Notes under the pieces: model-generated
Told to the model about the DNA's origin: nothing
The model's input: the letters and a program-made list of their open reading frames with translations, nothing else
Database searches by the model: none
Assembly (NCBI GenBank): GCA_023375785.1
Contig: SZWC01008618.1
Coordinates: forward strand, 7,470 to 28,428
Direction: 5' to 3'
DNA: 20,959 bases
Source of the DNA: Penium margaritaceum
Taxonomy: Eukaryota > Streptophyta > Zygnematophyceae > Desmidiales > Peniaceae
Translations under genes and position numbers: made by a program
In this document: piece after piece, positions 17,522 through 20,959 of the stretch
Layout: every line of letters starts with the position of its first letter
How positions within the stretch are numbered: position 1 is the first letter of the stretch

Positions 17522-17601
17522 CCCTCGCTGACGCGAGGGGTGGTGCGCAACCACCCCTCGCTTCAGCGAGGAGGGAGTGCCGAACCGGCCCTCCCTCTAC
17601 A
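17522..17601 (-). repeat. 5' LTR of element 1, terminal part beyond element 2
   Basis: Eighty bases homologous to 2823-2902 and to the reverse complement of 18245-18324. In element sense it starts TGTAGAGGGAGGG and contains the 22-bp-arm hairpin (17523-17544 with 17550-17571, one mismatch). Joined with 10085-10682 it makes a 678-bp LTR. Confidence 0.9.
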
Positions 17602-18244
17602 AACAGTGGGTAGTATAGGAGTTTTATTTTAGGATTCTACAAATTCATCACGATTTTTGTTCTCTTACTCTTAACATGGGTTGCGACGGCAAATACAACA
17701 GGACAAATGTAATGTTTCCATTTTTTTTCCCAAAACATTGAACAATATGGTCGCCTTTTGCAGCCAGTTTTGGCTGGGGTCCTTATTTCAAAGTTTCTGT
17801 CCGATGTCATCTCCACAACCTGTCTATTTCACATCGTTTAGCTCGTTCTTGCATTCAGCGGGTGGGGTTCGCCTGCCGACATGGAGAGCTGTGCTTGAGT
17901 ATGGTCGAGTGGTGGTCCACTCACTTCTTTGCACACAAAGAGAAAAAAGAAACAAAAGAACTGCACGTTGCACAGGATATCGCACGTCGGAACGACTTAA
18001 GGGAGGCCAACAACGTCGGCCCATTTTCTTCAAGTGTCCACAGCTAGCGTACAAAAAGGTACTATTTTTATCGTTGTAGCGACTTCGCTCAAAAGATACA
18101 ATTCTTTGCTAACACTTGAGACATTACATTGTCCTATCCGACGGCAGTTCGTCAACCATAACAAACGTTCATTAATCACAAAACATATCGTGCATACTAG
18201 AATATAGTAGTTCTCTGTAGAAGTGATCAAAACATGACTCGTAC
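17602..18244. other. Gene-free spacer between element 1 and element 3
   Basis: Balanced-composition sequence with no recognisable gene. The longest frame (17681-18079 plus strand, 132 codons from a TTG) has no familiar motif. The first bases (AACAGTGGGTA) match the repeat motif of the left flank at 890-900, showing that the element 1 flanks share a repeat family. Otherwise I see nothing in it. Confidence 0.6.
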
Positions 18245-18274
18245 TGTAGCAGGAGGGCCGGTTCGGCCCTCTCA

Positions 18275-18430
18275 CCTCGCTGAAGCGAGGGGTGGTTGCG
18301 CACCACCCCTCGCGTCAGCGAGGGCTGGCCGGCGGCCAGCACTTCGCTGGCCGCCGGCCAGCTCGCTGCCAGCCGGCTGGACGGCCGGCGGCCGGCCAAG
18401 TGACCGGCCGGCCACCGGCCGGCCAGTCAC
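18275..18430 (+). repeat. Three consecutive large palindromes in element 3 LTR
   Basis: H1: 18275-18296 pairs with 18302-18323 (22-bp arms, one mismatch, loop TGCGC). H2: 18324-18340 pairs perfectly with 18346-18362 (17-bp arms, loop ACTTC). H3: 18400-18413 pairs with 18417-18430 (14-bp arms, one mismatch, loop ACC). Each half of H1 is itself palindromic (CCTCGCTGAAGCGAGG). H1 is also present in both LTRs of element 1 (2824-2872 and 17523-17571), with at most two mismatches. Confidence 0.9.
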
Positions 18431-18785
18431 CAGCCACCGATCGCGGCCTCAGCCCGATCGGCGGCTGAGAGGCCACGAGGGCCTCGAGGGTGAGGCCTCG
18501 TGGCCTCGTTCCCTCGCCCCCCCTCGCCCTCCTTGCAAACAAGCAAGAGAGGGCGAGGGATAGGGGGAGCGAGGGTGAGGTCTAATTTGCTGGCGCGAAA
18601 TCGCCAGCGTGCCTCGCACGCGACGATTTTGCGCCAGGACGACAAAACGGAACTCGAAGTTCGTTTACAACGAACTATGACATAAAACAAACGGAATAAC
18701 TCGTGCGAACACACGAGTTCGAGGTAAAAACCCCTAGTTTGGGTCCCAAAACCAGGGGTTTGGTTAAAAACGGAAATGGGCCTCC

Positions 18786-18810
18786 GGAGACTCGAAATAT
18801 TCGAGTCTCC
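18786..18810 (+). repeat. Perfect 11-bp-arm palindrome in element 3 LTR
   Basis: GGAGACTCGAA and TTCGAGTCTCC are separated by ATA. The same palindrome is perfect in the element 1 5' LTR (10218-10242) and eroded in its 3' LTR (2325-2347), where both CpGs have become CpA/TpG. Confidence 0.88.
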
Positions 18811-18944
18811 CTGCTCTGGGTCGTTGATGACGATTGCCCCTCAGTCTTGCGAAGGGGGTAAACCCCTGACGCGGACTGAGAACGCCATTCTGCGAACTCC
18901 GACGACGACTTCGGAGTAGGAGCTAGAGACTCGGCCCGTTACAG

Positions 18945-18960
18945 TGGTTCTCAGAGCCAG
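18945..18960 (+). other. Primer-binding site of element 3
   Basis: TGGTTCTCAGAGCCAG starts one base after the LTR end TTACA. It equals the initiator-Met site TGGTATCAGAGCCAG except that A is replaced by TC. The same variant, more degraded, is present in element 1. Confidence 0.8.
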
Positions 18961-19807
18961 ACGACCCTCGCGACCAAGGGTTCGACGGAAACGGCGGCTA
19001 CGACATAGATAAAACGCCGCCGGCAGCTACAAGCAGCAGCAAAAAAGCCAGAACGGACTACCGCATCCACAGTTCACAAATTGAAGCGCTGAAAATTGCG
19101 TTAGAGAGCTTGAAAAAAGCTCTACTTTGGGGAGACACTTTCTTCCAGCCTCTCCACACTTCCAGGGGGCTAGGAGGATTTTTGTGGGGCGGGTTGGGGA
19201 GTTCCCACCTCTAAAACCACAAAATCCTCCTCATTTTCAAGGCTCCTTCAAACCTCCTTCATCCAAAAATTGGGACAGCGTCCCTCCCCAAGCTTAGGGA
19301 ATCTCACGACCTGAGAGAACCCTAAAAAGAAGGAGGGTGACAACTTGGGGAATTTTGGCGGCTCCCCCAACGCCGCCGGCTCAAGGAGGACGCCGGCAAA
19401 GGGCGCAAGACGCGCAAAGAAGACTCAAGAGGAGGCCAAGGAAGACAAGAAGAGAGGAAGAAGACAAGAAGCTAGAAGAAGGATTGGAGGAATTGCTAGG
19501 AATTGTGTAATTCCTCTTTTATTGTTTGTCCTAGCTTTGTGAGCGGTGCTCACACTTTTTGTCACCTCCTTGTATTGTAACTTTCTGTTTTCCTAGGTAC
19601 TAGTGCTTGCCAATCGCCGTGAGTCACGGCTTAGGAAGTCTAGTTCTAAAATCCACGACCTTGTGCCGACGTGGCGGCCTAGGAAAGTAGAAATATAAAT
19701 TGAAATTGCCTCACCGATCGTGAGAGCAACGTCTTAGGAGGCGATTCCTCCTCGTTGTGGGGTGATCCTCACAACAACCTTCACGTGCTAGTTGCACGAG
19801 TGACGGT
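18961..19807 (+). other. Leader of element 3
   Basis: Non-coding. Purine-rich 19405-19490 (AAGAAGACTCAAGAGG type) matches the pyrimidine-rich stretch of the element 1 leader. A hairpin GTGAGC-GGT-GCTCAC lies at 19539-19553. The last ~150 bp before gag match 9210-9370 of element 1. Confidence 0.7.
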
Positions 19808-20959
19808 ATGGCAAGTGCCGGACCGTCTAGGACTAACAAGGGCAAGGTGATGACGGCCTCACGACGAGCTCTCGGCGGACTCCAAGTTTTGGGAGCCGCC
19901 GCCGCGAGCACGGTTGCCAACCCAAAGGCAACCGTACCGCCAAGGGCAACCCTACCGCCGAAGGCAACCGACGCCAACCTCGGCGATACCGAGCAACGTG
20001 CGGAGGCGAAAAGGGTGCTTGACGAGCACGTCGACGTGCACGTGGGCGACCCCCACGCGGCGGACGATGCCATGGAGGAGGATCTCCCGAGGGGATACCC
20101 TGACGAAGAGCACGACGTCGACAATGGCAAAGGCGACGAGGATCGCGACCATCGCCATCGTCGTGCGACGATTGCTCGAGAAGGGCAAGACGCCCGCCGC
20201 ATCGCCTGAAGCTGCCGACGGCAGCGAGACTGCCGAGAGCAACAAGGGTGTTGAAAGCAGCCACACGGGAAGTTCCCACGATAACGAGCCGGACGACGTC
20301 GCCTCGAAGGCAATTCGCGATGACCGTCGTAGGCTCGCGGAGTTCGCTGCCGAGGCCGCAGGCCGCCTCAAGATCACCACCGGTGGTGGAGATGCGGCAC
20401 CACTCGGAGGAATGGGGGCGGACCCTCCTTCCTACGATGCGGCCGTAATGGGGCAAGGCAGCGCCCACTCGAGCGTCGTCGCCGACGACAGCCTCCTCCG
20501 AAAGGTGGGACTCCTTGGAGGCGTGTATGCGAACCGTACCCTCTTGTAGTGGGTAAGGGTGCACGGACAACGCGAGGCCCTGGAGGCTATCGCCGATGCT
20601 CTGACGACATCAGAGCTCAAGTTCGCGTTCGCCAACCTGCTGGCCCACGTCGGGCAGAGCATCACGGACCTTGGCCGTGATCGCCAGATGCAGTGCCTCG
20701 CCGCCCATGAGGCAAGCCGCCGATGCAACGACCTCGACAAGGCGTTGCAGAGCGTGACCCAGGTGCGGATGCAGCAGCAAGTGCAGCGTGCCGCAGCTGC
20801 GGAGGCCACTGCCGGCGGCAGCGATGACTTGCCTACCTTGACGACTTCGGGGTCGGTCATGAACACGTCCTTCCTCCACAGTGTGGAGATCTTCCGGAAG
20901 GGCATGAAGCTGACCGACTGGCTGAACCGCATGGAGCACGTCCTACGTGTCCACAAGGC
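19808..20959 (+). pseudogene. gag of element 3, frameshifted and truncated by window end
   Basis: Starts at ATG 19808 with MASAGPSRTNKGKV, the start matched by the element 1 gag. The first frame (to 20209) covers the Lys/Pro repeat and an acidic segment. Against element 1, about 11 nt are missing near 20167, which shifts the frame; the homologous text then continues in another frame (LLEKGKTPAASPEAADGSE) to a TAG at 20547-20549 and on, still open, to the window end, with HVGQSITDLGRDRQMQCLAA, a Gln-rich helix and the start of the capsid domain (VEIFRKGMKLTDWLNRMEHVL). Gag forms the particle and packages RNA; this copy is inactive. Confidence 0.88.

Larger units (their letters stand above)
2190..17601 (-). 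mobile_element. Element 1: decayed Ty3/gypsy chromovirus interrupted by element 2
   Basis: A complete but dead LTR retrotransposon on the minus strand, about 8.6 kb once the nested element 2 is removed. Order in its own sense: 5' LTR (17601-17522 plus 10682-10085), PBS, leader, gag, protease, RT, RNase H, integrase, chromodomain, 3' UTR, polypurine tract, 3' LTR (2902-2190). Integrase after RT is the Ty3/gypsy order, and the C-terminal chromodomain places it among chromoviruses. No clear 5-bp target duplication is visible (left flank AAAGG, right flank AACAG), and the left LTR terminus reads TC instead of TG. The coding region has several frameshifts and many stops, so the element cannot supply its own proteins. 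Confidence 0.9.
18245..18943 (+). repeat. 5' LTR of element 3 (699 bp)
   Basis: Begins TGTAGCAGGAGGGCC and ends CCGTTACA. It is the best preserved of the three LTRs for internal symmetry: hairpins at 18275-18323, 18324-18362, 18400-18430, 18729-18760 and 18786-18810. A CATAAAAC string near 18680-18687 is the only TATA-like candidate. The first ~320 bp are very GC-rich, the rest balanced. Confidence 0.92.
18245..20959 (+). mobile_element. Element 3: chromovirus of the same family, 5' end only
   Basis: Starts with a 699-bp LTR homologous to those of element 1, followed by PBS, leader and a gag related to the element 1 gag. It runs in the opposite orientation to element 1 and continues past the window edge. 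Pol and the 3' LTR are not in view, so completeness is unknown; gag already has a frameshift and a nonsense codon. Confidence 0.92.

Noticed and set aside
17681..18079. 132-codon frame in the spacer
   Set aside because: Starts at TTG, shows no motif, and lies in ordinary-composition DNA where a frame of this size is unremarkable.
19833..20570. 245-codon minus-strand open frame opposite the element 3 gag
   Set aside because: It is the antisense of gag; the sense strand shows homology with element 1 Gag and the capsid domain, the antisense shows none.

Overview
The window looks like a transposon-dense stretch of nuclear DNA from a streptophyte (land plant or charophyte alga). The signs are a chromodomain-bearing Ty3/gypsy polyprotein (chromovirus), an exact initiator-Met-type primer-binding site (TGGTATCAGAGC), nested LTR retrotransposons and decay rich in amber stops. 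The species cannot be named from the sequence. I found no intact host gene, no tRNA or rRNA gene and no CRISPR array.

Layout. 1-62 is an (ATATCT)n microsatellite. 63-2189 is gene-free and holds a diverged GTGGGTA-containing repeat, present as an imperfect inverted pair around a ~1.07 kb core. 2190-17601 is a minus-strand chromovirus (element 1): 3' LTR 2190-2902, decayed gag-pol 3215-9209 (Gag with CCHC knuckle, protease, RT with YLDD, RNase H, integrase with HHCC and D-D-E, chromodomain), leader and PBS 9210-10084, and a 5' LTR split into 10085-10682 and 17522-17601. The split is caused by a second, plus-strand LTR retrotransposon (element 2, 10683-17516) with 805- and 797-bp LTRs, an exact PBS, a polypurine tract and a 5-bp target duplication GCCAG. 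17602-18244 is a gene-free spacer. From 18245 a third element (element 3, plus strand) of the same family as element 1 begins with a 699-bp LTR, PBS, leader and a broken gag running off the window at 20959.

The least ordinary object is element 2. It encodes no recognisable protease, RT or integrase, so it is probably non-autonomous. Its only long reading frame is one frame of about 1,121 codons (12987-16349) broken by eight nonsense codons. That frame would encode a Pro/His-rich repeat domain, a CCHC zinc knuckle with the first Cys replaced by Tyr, a basic run, two different Ala/Ser/Thr repeat arrays (54- and 49-residue periods) and an acidic C-terminal part. Each of its LTRs carries four dispersed copies of an exactly 44-nt hairpin unit whose stems differ by compensatory base-pair changes between units, which suggests a selected nucleic-acid structure. 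The LTRs of elements 1 and 3 hold a different set of strong palindromes, and element 2 inserted at the junction of two of them.

History inferred from nesting: element 1 inserted first, element 2 then landed in its 5' LTR, and element 3 sits back-to-back with element 1. All three are inactivated by frameshifts and stops, many of the stops being TAG where CAG is the simplest ancestor.
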